Assembly (NCBI GenBank): GCA_027886175.1
Contig: JAJNNQ010000018.1
Location: 14,551,001 to 14,615,000 of the forward strand
DNA length: 64,000 nucleotides
Source: Phylloscopus collybita
Lineage: Eukaryota; Chordata; Aves; Passeriformes; Phylloscopidae
Reading direction: 5' to 3'
Positions 12,301-20,600 of this stretch are shown here, piece after piece. Positions within the stretch are counted from its first letter, which is position 1; each line of letters starts with the position of its first letter. The translations under genes and the position numbers were made by a program. Under the pieces are notes generated by a model, which made no database searches, had not been told where the DNA came from, and saw nothing but the letters and a program-made list of their open reading frames with translations.

Positions 12301-15300
12301 TTGCCTGGCTATCAGAAATCGAAACATGAAATATGGTAGCTTTAGAATGCCTGCAACGCACTAAAGCCAGAATTATGTTTACATAATTTATTATAACTTA
12401 TTGTTTCTGAAGATGCCCTCTTGTTATCCAGGTGTTTTCCTTTGAGTAGCAGGTTAAGCCAAGTTTCCTTTTTTTGCAAGTTTCCATGTAACGTGATTCA
12501 TAGCACTGTAATGAGTAACATTTGGGAGACTGGGAGTATTTAGGCAGAATACTTGTAAGTAAGAGTTGAGATGATGAAATTATTTTTCACAGGTTGTATG
12601 GATTGAGTGAATGTATGTGATAACAAAATATTTCACTTGCAGGGAACATTAGCTGGGATTCTTATTGGGCTTGCTCAGTTGAACTGCTCAGAATTAAAGC
12701 TGAAGAGGCTTTGTTACAGACATGGGTAAGTTTCTCAAAATGTAGATCAACACTGCTATTGCAAATCGGACAAGTTTATGGGGAATAACTGAACATTGCA
12801 AATGCAAAGCAAATTTTCTCTTAAGATGCCCTTCTAAAATTCAAAGTGCTTTTTGACTTTACAAATATTTCTTGATTCTGGCAAATTCCACAAATTCTAG
12901 TGTTTTTTCCAAATGTATATAATTCAAGAACTTTCTAGCTCAGAACAGAAAATAATATGCTAATAATAATATATTACCTTAATATGCTAATAATGTGCTA
13001 TTCTCGATGATAAACTCTTCATTTTTGTTTCATGTTCCCTTCCTGTGGAACTGGATTTGATTATACAGTTTTGAGTTTGTTTTATGAGGCATATACATTT
13101 GAAATACTTGGCTTAGCTAACAGCAACAAAAGATGACATTTAAGGAAGCTTTCCTTTTGTTTAAGTGACAACTTTCACTTCAGTGAATAATGAATGCATT
13201 TGTGTTATTAGGAATTGTTTGTTAAAAAAAAATAATAATTGTATTTACTTTAGTTTATTAGGTGTGGATAAATTGTTCTCCTATGCCATTAGTGAATGGC
13301 TTAACGATATAAAGAAAAACCAGCTACCAGGAATTTTGGGAGGAGTAGGGCCTATGCATTCACTTGTGCAGTTAGGTAAGTTAATTCTTTCTTCCATTCA
13401 CCTACATATGAATGTGTTTGTTTCTTTAAAAACCAAACAGCACTTCTCCCCTCCCAAAAAAAGCCAACACAAACTGTGTTGACTCTTGTTTTCACTTCCT
13501 TTCAAGGGATTCTGCATATCTAAGAGAACTGTCTGACTGGTGTTGTGTCTTCATTTTCAGTGCAAGGTCTGAAAGACCTGGTGTGGTTGCCGATAGAGCA
13601 GTACCGCAAGGATGGTCGCATTGTCAGGGGCTTTCAAAGAGGAGCAGCTTCTTTTGGTACTTCCACTGCCATGGCAGCACTGGAGCTAACTAACAGAATG
13701 GTTCAGACTATACAGGTAGAGTGTATTGCTCCTGAAGTTAGATGGAAAATGAGGGGTGTGTCTAGTGAGTGCTCTGTATTAAGCTAATATCTTAATGCTG
13801 TAGATTTAAGGTTGGGAGCATCTACCAAAAAAGAAAAGGCAGCTGTATAAATAGGAGAGCAGAGACTGGGCAAAGTTTGCAGCAGTCTGTCAGGTGAGAG
13901 CTATGCCATCAAATGCAATGGTTAGAAAATTGTGTTAAAATACTGCTGAACACCCAAGCTGCTGCTTGTTTCTTAGTATCCTTAATGTATTACAATGTAC
14001 AATTTAATATGAAAATGTTTAGCTTCACTAAAAAAAAATCACTGATGCTGAGAAAGACTAGTTCTCTGTGTATGTGTGTTATCCACTAGTAGATTCTTAC
14101 CTTCTTTTAAAATGTCAGTTTATCTGTGCTTATTTCTAAAAAAAACCAGGCCCACAAAACAGAAGCCCCCACCCCCCAAAAAACCACAAACCAATACTAT
14201 TTCTGTAGATCTACACAAAGTCTATAAAGCTTCCTGGATTTAACCCTAAGGCAATTGTGTATTAAAGTATTAATAAATTGATGTTTCTTAATATAAAATA
14301 CACAAAAATGAAAATATACTTTTGCCACCTAATCTTGCAAAAATAGTATATGTGCCTAAGCTTGAGCATATATAGTCAGAAAACCAATGCCATTAAATCC
14401 CAAGTGGGATTCTATGTGTGCTTGTGTGTTTGTAAAAAATAACCACTGATCAAATGTTCAGTTTCTATCTTGAGCATTTTATGCAGCTTAGAGGATGCCT
14501 TTGAAGAGACAACAATTAGAAGGGGAGAAAACCCCACCCAAACCTACAACATTAATTCTTTCATTATGGAATTACAAGCTGCACGTTCCAGAAGTTCTTA
14601 TACAAAACTGTGATGCAAATGAATATTATTTGTGGACTAAGAATTCTTTTATTTCAATGACATCACCCTATTAGTAGTTTAAATTTGTGATCAGGTGCTT
14701 AACACTTACGTGTTTTACATTTGCTCCTGTTGTGCAGGCAGCTGCAGAAACTGCTTATGACATGGTGTCCCCAGGGCCTACCTTCATTGAAGCAAAGAAG
14801 ATCAAACGGTTCCCGCGCCATCGCTTGGCCCCTCAGCCAGTCGACCTGCGGGAGGGTGTAGCCAAAGCATACAGTGTTGTCAAAGAGGTGAGTGCAGAAG
14901 CAATTGTTGGGAACCAAAGCTAAGAGCTATTTCCTAAAATGGTGAATAAAATAACAGATGCTAGTTTAGGCTGACCAAATGGGGAGAGGGAGATTTCAGC
15001 TTTGAACAAGACTGTCTTCATCAGTTGTCTTAAATCAACAGAAATCTTGAATGGAAAAAGCAGGAAAAATCCGAAGATGTCATGCAGATGAGTGTGAATA
15101 GGACTTGAGTGCTTTGCGGTTGAGATGGTTTACAATTATTCTGAGCCATGTAAACTTGATTTCCTGTGCTGTGCCACCCATCCTTCCCTTCCCTTCCTGC
15201 TCAACCATCTTTGCAGTTGCTGTTAATTCTGAGGGAGGTGGAGTTCAAGCATAATGCAGGACTTAAAAGAAGTGAATCCTTTCTCTACTATGACAGTGTA

Positions 15301-15924
15301 TGATAAATTAGAATGCTAACCTGTTTTTATTATATTTTCTATTATACTATGGTATTTGCACTTTATGTAGTGTCTGTGAAGTAAGGTATCAACTGAGTTT
15401 CCAGTGAAGTTTGTAGTTTTTTTCAATAGTTCACAGTACCCCAAAACTTCTTCCCTTATGCACAAGATGTGCCACCAGAAGTTGTATGAAATATTTATAT
15501 CTCTAAGTCCATAGGAGTGTTAATGTAAGCCTCATTAGAAGAACTAAATCATATTTATATCAGTATTGTTTTACTACAGTTATGATACAAATCACCAAGA
15601 AGAAAAACACCGAGCAGTTTAAAATTTCCCTTAAAACTAGGAGAGGTTGCTTTTTCTTTTTCAGTGTAACTGATTTCCTTTATTTTCTTCAAGGGGATTA
15701 CGGACACAGCCCAAACCATCTATGAGACTGCTGCTCGTGAGCACGAGAACAGAGGAGTCACTGGAGCAGTAGGAGGAGTCCTCCGCCAAATCCCACCAAC
15801 TGTGGTGAAACCTTTCATTGTTGCAACAGAGGCGACCTCAAATGTTCTGGGTGGAATGAGAAACCAGATCAGGCCAGATGTGCGTCAAGAAGAGTCTCAG
15901 AAGTGGCGCCTTGGGGAGGATTGA
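324..15924 (+). CDS. ATG2B: ATG2B, 3' part: autophagy-related lipid-transfer protein, 17 coding exons
   Basis: ATG2 proteins are rod-shaped bridge-like lipid-transfer proteins that move phospholipid from the ER to the growing phagophore and also act at lipid droplets. The 17 exons (listed separately) were joined by reading frame and GT-AG junctions. Together they give 796 codons plus TGA with no internal stop. The vertebrate protein is about 2,080 residues, so the N-terminal 60 percent, including the chorein_N region, lies left of the window. Visible motifs are the LIR core FCIL (window residues about 210-213), HFS (about 243-245), and the conserved C-terminal ATG_C segment (about 540-660) with small-residue amphipathic helices after it. 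ATG2B is preferred over ATG2A because the ends match the remembered vertebrate ATG2B C-terminus closely (QEESQKWRLGED). The gene is convergent with BDKRB1, about 31 kb away. No frameshift or missing exon was seen. Confidence 0.96.
1373..1449 (+). CDS. ATG2B: ATG2B exon b
   Basis: The acceptor is 'attatattacag' and the donor 'gtaagta'. It completes Asp24 and runs to residue 49 (DYVRVMDMGLLELTIT...), ending on a complete codon. Confidence 0.93.
1682..1852 (+). CDS. ATG2B: ATG2B exon c
   Basis: The acceptor is 'ctgctatctag' and the donor 'gtatag', which is weak. It has 57 whole codons (residues 50-106), including FELHCSSDVIHIRTCSDSC, typical of the beta-rich groove repeats of ATG2. Confidence 0.93.
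2305..2446 (+). CDS. ATG2B: ATG2B exon d
   Basis: The acceptor is 'ctctcttgcag' and the donor 'gtaaga'. It encodes residues 107-153 and ends with the first base of Gly154. The content is hydrophilic and acidic (LRDLMSDAMEEIETQQ), consistent with the linker before the LIR/WIPI-binding segment. Confidence 0.92.
3227..3429 (+). CDS. ATG2B: ATG2B exon e, with GABARAP-binding (LIR) core
   Basis: The acceptor is 'caactcgcag' after a T-rich tract and the donor 'gtaaga'. It encodes residues 154-221, a Ser/Asp/Glu-rich low-complexity linker ending in SDDFCILFAPKVAVA. The FCIL core at 3394-3405, preceded by two acidic residues, fits the LIR known in ATG2 proteins for binding GABARAP-type ATG8s. Confidence 0.93.
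4345..4571 (+). CDS. ATG2B: ATG2B exon f, with probable WIPI-binding HFS motif
   Basis: The acceptor is 'tttttattag' and the donor 'gtaagt'. It encodes residues 222-296 and ends inside Ile297. It contains IKIMVDDAIIIKENHFSQP; HFS at 4408-4416 sits where ATG2 proteins carry the YFS/HFS motif that docks on WIPI3/WIPI4. LHFPVPLVRYVVKEISLIWH is the strongly conserved strand after it. Confidence 0.94.
4702..4770 (-). repeat. CR1 LINE 3'-end fragment (antisense)
   Basis: The segment reads 'catagaatggtttgggttgg' then 'aagggatcttaaagatcatc', the reverse complement of the conserved CR1 3' UTR, with the terminal ATTCTATG-type unit at the left. CR1 is the main LINE of birds and reptiles. The copy is heavily 5'-truncated and lies in the ATG2B intron after exon f. 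Confidence 0.85.
5174..5282 (+). CDS. ATG2B: ATG2B exon g
   Basis: The acceptor is 'tttccccag' and the donor 'gtgagt'. It encodes Ile297 (completed) to residue 333. It contains a Ser/Thr/His/Arg-rich linker (SPHSSPSHTPTRHGRN) and then FLMEIQLSK. Confidence 0.93.
5771..6059 (+). mobile_element. Solo retroviral LTR (ERVK/alpharetrovirus-like), 289 bp
   Basis: The element starts TGTAGTCACTG and ends CAGCGACA. It is flanked by perfect 6-bp direct repeats 'tcatac' (5765-5770 and 6060-6065). Inside are a TATA box (TATAAAA, 5964-5970) and a poly(A) signal (AATAAA, 5983-5988) in the right order for U3-R-U5 on the plus strand. A 6-bp duplication and a short TGTAG... LTR fit class II/alpharetroviral elements. 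No internal retroviral genes remain, so it is a solo LTR left by recombination. It lies in sense orientation inside the ATG2B intron 5283-7278. Confidence 0.88.
6489..6508. repeat. Short inverted repeat, 8-bp arms
   Basis: GGACCCCT (6489-6496) and AGGGGTCC (6501-6508) are perfect inverted arms around the 4-base loop AAGA. It lies about 60 bp left of the CpG-rich block and may belong to the same inserted segment. Confidence 0.6.
6566..6671. promoter_or_regulatory. Isolated CpG-rich block inside ATG2B intron
   Basis: About 18 CpG dinucleotides fall in about 106 bp of very GC-rich sequence, bounded on both sides by ordinary AT-rich intron with almost no CpG. It could be a small internal CpG island or promoter, a conserved unmethylated element, or a young GC-rich insertion. 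A 10-bp direct repeat 'gtttgtagct' (6671-6680 and 6694-6703) lies at its right edge. No ORF or splice sites tie it to a gene. Confidence 0.5.
7279..7473 (+). CDS. ATG2B: ATG2B exon h
   Basis: The acceptor is 'ctttttaaaag', which is pyrimidine-poor next to the AG, and the donor 'gtatag'. It has 65 whole codons (residues 334-398), including RQVFIVQDLEIRDRLATSQM, one of the most conserved stretches of metazoan ATG2. The intron before it (5283-7278) carries a solo LTR and a CpG-rich block. Confidence 0.94.
8049..8150 (+). CDS. ATG2B: ATG2B exon i
   Basis: The acceptor is 'ggtttttttcag' and the donor 'gttggt', a non-consensus donor. It has 34 whole codons (residues 399-432): LTVKALHVRPESGRSPQECC followed by LRVSLMPLRLNIDQ. 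Confidence 0.93.
9746..9824 (+). CDS. ATG2B: ATG2B exon j
   Basis: The acceptor is 'tttgctattag' and the donor 'gtattt'. It encodes residues 433-458 (DALFFLKDFFTSLSTEVELL...) and ends with the first base of Val459. Confidence 0.92.
10486..10690 (+). CDS. ATG2B: ATG2B exon k, variable linker
   Basis: The acceptor is 'ttcttttcttag' and the donor 'gtaaac'. It encodes Val459 to residue 526 and ends inside Arg527. The middle is a fast-evolving Ser/Asp/Asn-rich linker (NGSIDSMDVVNGDDDHFSQE); the end, SDQPVFFR, is conserved. Confidence 0.92.
11632..11701 (+). CDS. ATG2B: ATG2B exon l
   Basis: The acceptor is 'ttgtatgtctcag' and the donor 'gtttgt'. It completes Arg527 and encodes residues 528-550, EFRFTSEVPIRLDYHGKH then VSMDQ, the start of the conserved C-terminal ATG_C region. 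Confidence 0.93.
12643..12725 (+). CDS. ATG2B: ATG2B exon m
   Basis: The acceptor is 'tttcacttgcag' and the donor 'gtaagt'. It encodes residues 551-577 (GTLAGILIGLAQLNCSELKL...) and ends inside Gly578. This is the hydrophobic helix of the region that targets ATG2 to phagophores and lipid droplets. Confidence 0.94.
13254..13375 (+). CDS. ATG2B: ATG2B exon n
   Basis: The acceptor is 'atttactttag' and the donor 'gtaagt'. It encodes Gly578 (completed) to residue 618, including GVDKLFSYAISEWLNDIKKN and GGVGPMHSLVQL, and ends with the first base of Val619. Confidence 0.94.
13561..13715 (+). CDS. ATG2B: ATG2B exon o
   Basis: The acceptor is 'cttcattttcag' and the donor 'gtagag'. It completes Val619 and encodes residues 620-670, with QGLKDLVWLPIEQYRKDG then RGFQRGAASFGTSTAMAAL, the near-invariant core of the ATG_C domain. 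Confidence 0.95.
14738..14887 (+). CDS. ATG2B: ATG2B exon p
   Basis: The acceptor is 'cctgttgtgcag' and the donor 'gtgagt'. It has 50 whole codons (residues 671-720): an alanine-rich amphipathic helix (AAAETAYDMVS), a basic patch (KKIKRFPRHR) and QPVDLREGVAKAYSVVKE. Confidence 0.95.
15694..15924 (+). CDS. ATG2B: ATG2B terminal coding exon q, with TGA stop
   Basis: The acceptor is 'tattttcttcaag'. It has 76 codons (residues 721-796) plus TGA at 15922-15924. It contains GITDTAQTIYETAAREHENR, VLRQIPPTVVKPFIVATEA and the C-terminal QEESQKWRLGED. The 3' UTR follows directly. Confidence 0.96.
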   Translation, partial: GITDTAQTIYETAAREHENRGVTGAVGGVLRQIPPTVVKPFIVATEATSNVLGGMRNQIRPDVRQEESQKWRLGED

Positions 15925-16309
15925 GGTTGTAAATCTGGCTCAGCAGGCAGGTTAGCAAGGCTGGAAATGCAGAATGTCCTGTTGGCAGCTTTAGATGGAG
16001 CTCACTTTGTTTTGTCATGCACATCTCAGGAACAAATGAGGTTTTCCAACTGTTACTAGCAAAACATCCAACCAAAAATATTTATGAAATGAAAAGCAAA
16101 TTGGTACGTGCTTGTACTGTGTGTTACCAATACATTTGGTAGATAGTGCCAAACATAGTGAAGCATGCGCTGCCAACTCAGAGACATGCTTGCTCTGTTC
16201 CATTTACCATATTTTTCTTGGTAGATTTAACATCTGAAGCAGTAGCCTGTATGGTGAAGCTGAGTGGACTTTAAAGAGGTTTTCTGAGCATAGTCAAAGA
16301 ACTCTCTTC

Positions 16310-16315
16310 AATAAA
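16310..16315 (+). terminator. Candidate poly(A) signal AATAAA, proximal
   Basis: This is the first canonical hexamer after the ATG2B stop ('cttcaataaagggc'), about 390 bp downstream. Confidence 0.45.
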
Positions 16316-16641
16316 GGGCTCTGCAGATGCTCTTCACTGACTAAAGGATAAAAGCTTTCATTGTGGACATGAGACATGAGGCTGTCTAATATGGAAGCAG
16401 ATGAGATAATACTGTTTAGTGGTCATAAACATCGCTTTTAGCGTGGCACTTACAGCAAGGACAAGCTTGGTAACCATTCAGAGTTTAGATTCAGTGTCAA
16501 TACACCTACAAACAGAATTTGTTCCTAAATATTAATTACCTACTTTTGTGGGTTTTTGAAGAACCTGAATGTTGCAGAAATGTTCTGTTGTGTTGCACTT
16601 TAAAGGATATGGCCTGTATATTGTGCTTTTTTTATAGTGTG

Positions 16642-16647
16642 AATAAA
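16642..16647 (+). terminator. Candidate poly(A) signal AATAAA, middle
   Basis: The hexamer lies in 'gtgaataaaatgtaatgtgc', followed within 30 bp by T/GT-rich sequence ('cctttatgtggttt'). The downstream element makes it the most convincing of the three. Confidence 0.55.
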
Positions 16648-17269
16648 ATGTAATGTGCATTATCCTTTATGTGGTTTAGAAGCTTACACAAATGATTGAA
16701 AAGAGCATCATTTGATGATGATCCTACAGAAAAGTGTCTTAAATTTATTTAAACTCATTATATGTAAAAACTTTGTCTACTGTTACACTAATTACAATGC
16801 TAAAAACACATACTGTTCAGGAAAACAATTAATTATAATTGTCGCCAACGGTTCTTTGTAAGAATGAAAAATCATAAGTAAAAACAAATTATTTCATAAT
16901 TTCATAGTTAAAAGGCTATACCGACTTTATTTTAATAATCTGCTTCTATTTAAAGTTCATATTGTTGCAAAGTTGCTGCTTTCCCAAGGTATTCTTAATT
17001 TAGATTGTTTGTCCTCAGTTATTTGACAGTGAGTATTTGGGGTCCTTTAATTGAAACTGGGAATGGGTGAGAGGTTTTTAAAAAAGGACAGCAAAACTTC
17101 AGAAATCAAAGTTGGTACTGACATTATTATTTACCATTTAGCAGATGACATGCATCTCCACAGAGCTTTATAAAGCACCTGACATTGCACCATTTTGGGG
17201 CAGTTAAAAGTCTTGGCGATAGATGTGCAATAATGAACTTTATTTGTCTTGTATTAACAAAAACTGGAG

Positions 17270-17275
17270 AATAAA
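17270..17275 (+). terminator. Candidate poly(A) signal AATAAA, distal
   Basis: The hexamer lies in 'ggagaataaaaagta', about 1.35 kb after the stop. It would serve a long 3' UTR isoform. Confidence 0.35.
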
Positions 17276-17604
17276 AAGTAAAGATTCTTTTGAATAGAAA
17301 AATACTCCTTTTGAATTTCAGTAGATTAAACTTTAAATGATTAGCCAGTGTGTAAGTTTGTCATAGTTCTGTGCTAGTCATAAGTGGAAATCCTTCCCAT
17401 AAGGGAAATCCCTATCCCATAAATCCTTCCATTTATGCCATGTGGAAAATCCCCACTGAAAGGAGGACATCAGATGCTATTGATCAGACTTCAGTCTCAA
17501 AGGATGATGATGAAGTGTTTTCACTCTCTTTGTTCAATTAAACTTGCCTCTAGCAGAAACTTTGCTGATGGGCCTTAAGGGACAAGCAGGAGTATATGAA
17601 GGAA

Positions 17605-17621
17605 TTTTTTTTTTTTTTTTT
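17605..17621. repeat. Poly-T run (T17)
   Basis: An uninterrupted run of 17 T follows 'gaaggaa'. It is a simple homopolymer; no retrocopy is attached that I can recognise. Confidence 0.9.
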
Positions 17622-20600
17622 GCTGCTTGTTCATGCTGATACTATATGAGCTATTCCTGAACACCAAAGAATCTGGCTGGACAGTAAATGATTTGAAAAT
17701 GTCCTCTCTGTTGGCAAGACTTCTGCAGTCTGCTTTATTATTTTTCATAAAACAAAGCTCCAGGTAAAAAATTCCTGCGTAGGGTGACAGGTGATATTAT
17801 GAAGTTTTGTTTCAATTCACTGGAATCATTGAAGTTGTGGTACACTTTGAAGACCTGATTATTTCAGCTAAATGACTTGCTGCAAGCAGCAGGAGATGCT
17901 TTTGAGAGGAGAAATACCTGCAGATGCAAAAATATAAAGTATTTTCTGATGTAATAATACTTGCTGTAGTGCATACTTCTGCTCAGTAATAAGAGAGCTG
18001 TGCTTTAGTGAGAGCTCAAGGCATGAGCATTTTGCACAGGAATGAGTTCCATGTTTGCAATGTGGCACCTCCTGACTGCCTTCTCAAGAAGTGGTGATGA
18101 ATCAATGCAAGTAAGTAGCAAAGCACCTTTTTCATTGGCAGTTACTATACTAGTAATTAGTAAGTACTAGTAAATAGCTAGTTCAGTTCATCCACTTAAT
18201 TAGAGTACACTGCAGTAGCATAAATTGGCATATTTTCTGCCTTTCAGACACTGCTGAAAAGAAGTGGTGTCATTTCAGTGTCCTTTTTCAGTTCTATCTG
18301 ATCTGATAGTGCAAGGCAATTAGAATATATTTTTATATGAGGGCATGATGTCAAGTTAAAACATTTTTATAGCGTGTCTCTCATTGTCAGCAATAGATTG
18401 TACAAATTTATTAAACTTTGCTTTTCACTATATAAACCCTCTCATTTACTGCTTGCACTTTATTGAGCCTTTTCAGTGTAATTGCCTAAATTTACAACAA
18501 AAACATTTTATTTTGGAAATGGTTTTTTAATTTTTGGGTGTATATTCTGCATTCTTGCAGTGTTTGAAATGTTAAAAAAACCTAAAAAATCACAAAACTT
18601 ATCAAAGTAGTCATTACATTAAGACTAGCTTGCAGAATGTGTCTTGTTGGGCGTGGCTTGTGTTTTAAATCAAAAAGTATCATGTATGAGAAGGGATTCA
18701 TCAAATGCTCTGCTCAATACTGTAAGTGTTTTCCAGCACTTAAAAAAATACACAAAATGAGATTTGATTCTGGACGTATTTCCTGGAAATGGAAGCTTAT
18801 GGATAAAATTACTGTATTTTCCATTAGTACATGGAAATTGTACTATACATGTACTTGAATTTTCCACTGAAATCAATTGCTATAGATAGGGGTAGTTTTC
18901 ATATTTGTAGAAGCTGTAAACTGGCATAGACAATGTTTTAATTCTCTCCAAATACTCTAACACTACTGCTATTCCTGTTTCTTAGCCCAGCACCATCCTA
19001 ATAGACAGAACTGTCATCCTGGATTTTCTTAAATATCCTCGTGTTTCAAATAACACATCGATGAGTGCCTCGGAACTACCTGAGAAAAAGACAACCATCT
19101 TTTGTAAAACAAACAATCTTAGCAGTGACTGAGAGCAGCAAATCATCACATCAATGCAGAGGCAGCTTCCATTTTCTTTCCACTCTCTTCTAAATCCTGT
19201 AGTTTTGTAGCAGTGCAGTGTACCCTATGTGTACTTGCCTAATGATCAGCATTGCCAGTGACTCACTGGATAATCCCCCATGAGTTCATCTGTGCTTAAG
19301 GGACGTGTCTGTTTCTATTTGCTCACTAAGTGGTCGATCGTGAACATCCATTGCTTGCTTTCCATTTACTGTTCCTTAATTGAGTTGCCAAGAAAGGTTT
19401 TTTGATGAACCAAAAAGCTATTCAATGGTTAGGAACAAGACACTTACCAAACATGAAACACACACCTGCAAATGTGATACTGATTCTCCTTTAAATACTG
19501 AAATGTATGCATTTTGTAAAACAATGAAATCCAAGAATTTGTTTAGAGTAGATTTTACTTCTAAATCTGTTAAGTACTCTAAATGCCCCTGCAAGTTAAG
19601 TCAAAAAATGTGTGGGTATGTATGTCAGTTTGAATCCTAGTGTGCACAGTTCTTCGGTCTCCAGGCCTCATGACTTAAGCTTCTGACAACTGTTTTAAGT
19701 TGCTCTACATGCTGAATCTTGTTTACAATTAAATATTAGATACTTACAAGTCAAATACATAAATACAAATCATGCATTTGTACTGGATTTCTTAACTATA
19801 AGGTAACTCAGACAAAAACACGGCAATTTGTGTATATGTTTGTGTATATTTTTTACATTTTTGCACTTACAGTAGTTTTGTGGTAATATTTGTATATAGT
19901 TTGCTAGTGTAAAGAATATAATCTCATGAAATAGAAACCACTGTTGAAGGGAATTGACTATTTCAACTTGAGTTATTTTGCTTAAAGTTCTTGTCCCCTC
20001 AGTATGTCCTTGAGAATTATTTTTAACCATAATTTGTATGCCACCAAAAGTATATATTTTAGCGTATTAAAATGCTGAAAGGCCTGAGTGCAAATAGGTT
20101 GTCTGTTAAATACATTTAATGGAAGAATCCCCCCACAAATTTGTAACAATGCAAAAATAAATATCTTAATTTGTTCCTTGAGTTGGTTTTCTCTACCTGT
20201 GAATATAACTGACACAGAAAACAGTCTCCCAAAGTACCAGAATTAACTGTTAAAGCTAAGAGTTGTACCTCAAAAAAAGAATTTCGCTGACTCAAAAAGA
20301 GATTATATCCAAGAGGTCAAAGATAGGAAATTAATTAAGCTGGCTGATACAACCTGAAACCACTTCTGTTTGCATCAACAAACCTCTCTTTACCTGAATG
20401 ATTAGATTTTGTGTCCCCCATAGGCCTGTTGCATTTTTTTATCTCTACATTTAGTGGAGGCTTTTAAAGCTTCATCAGTTTCCAAACCCTGTGAAGAATG
20501 CAAAATATTTAATTCCCTTCAGGATTCTTCTCTCATGCCCACTTTATGTGTGTTTAGTCACAAGCATCTGAAAAGAGACCATAGAATTCTGAGTACTAGG

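Larger units (their letters stand above)
1..15693 (+). other. ATG2B introns: contents
   Basis: Sixteen complete introns run from 185 bp (13376-13560) to 1,996 bp (5283-7278), with a partial intron at 1-323. All use GT-AG. They are AT-rich with long T and A runs. Apart from the repeats and the CpG block listed separately, I see no second gene, snoRNA or microRNA that I can support in them. The intronic ORFs in this span are exon extensions or chance. Confidence 0.7.
15925..17275 (+). other. ATG2B: ATG2B 3' UTR (extent depends on poly(A) site)
   Basis: Untranslated sequence follows the TGA. AATAAA hexamers occur at 16310-16315, 16642-16647 and 17270-17275, giving 3' UTRs of about 0.4, 0.7 or 1.35 kb. 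The sequence becomes more AT-rich toward the right. Which site is used cannot be told from sequence alone. Confidence 0.7.
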
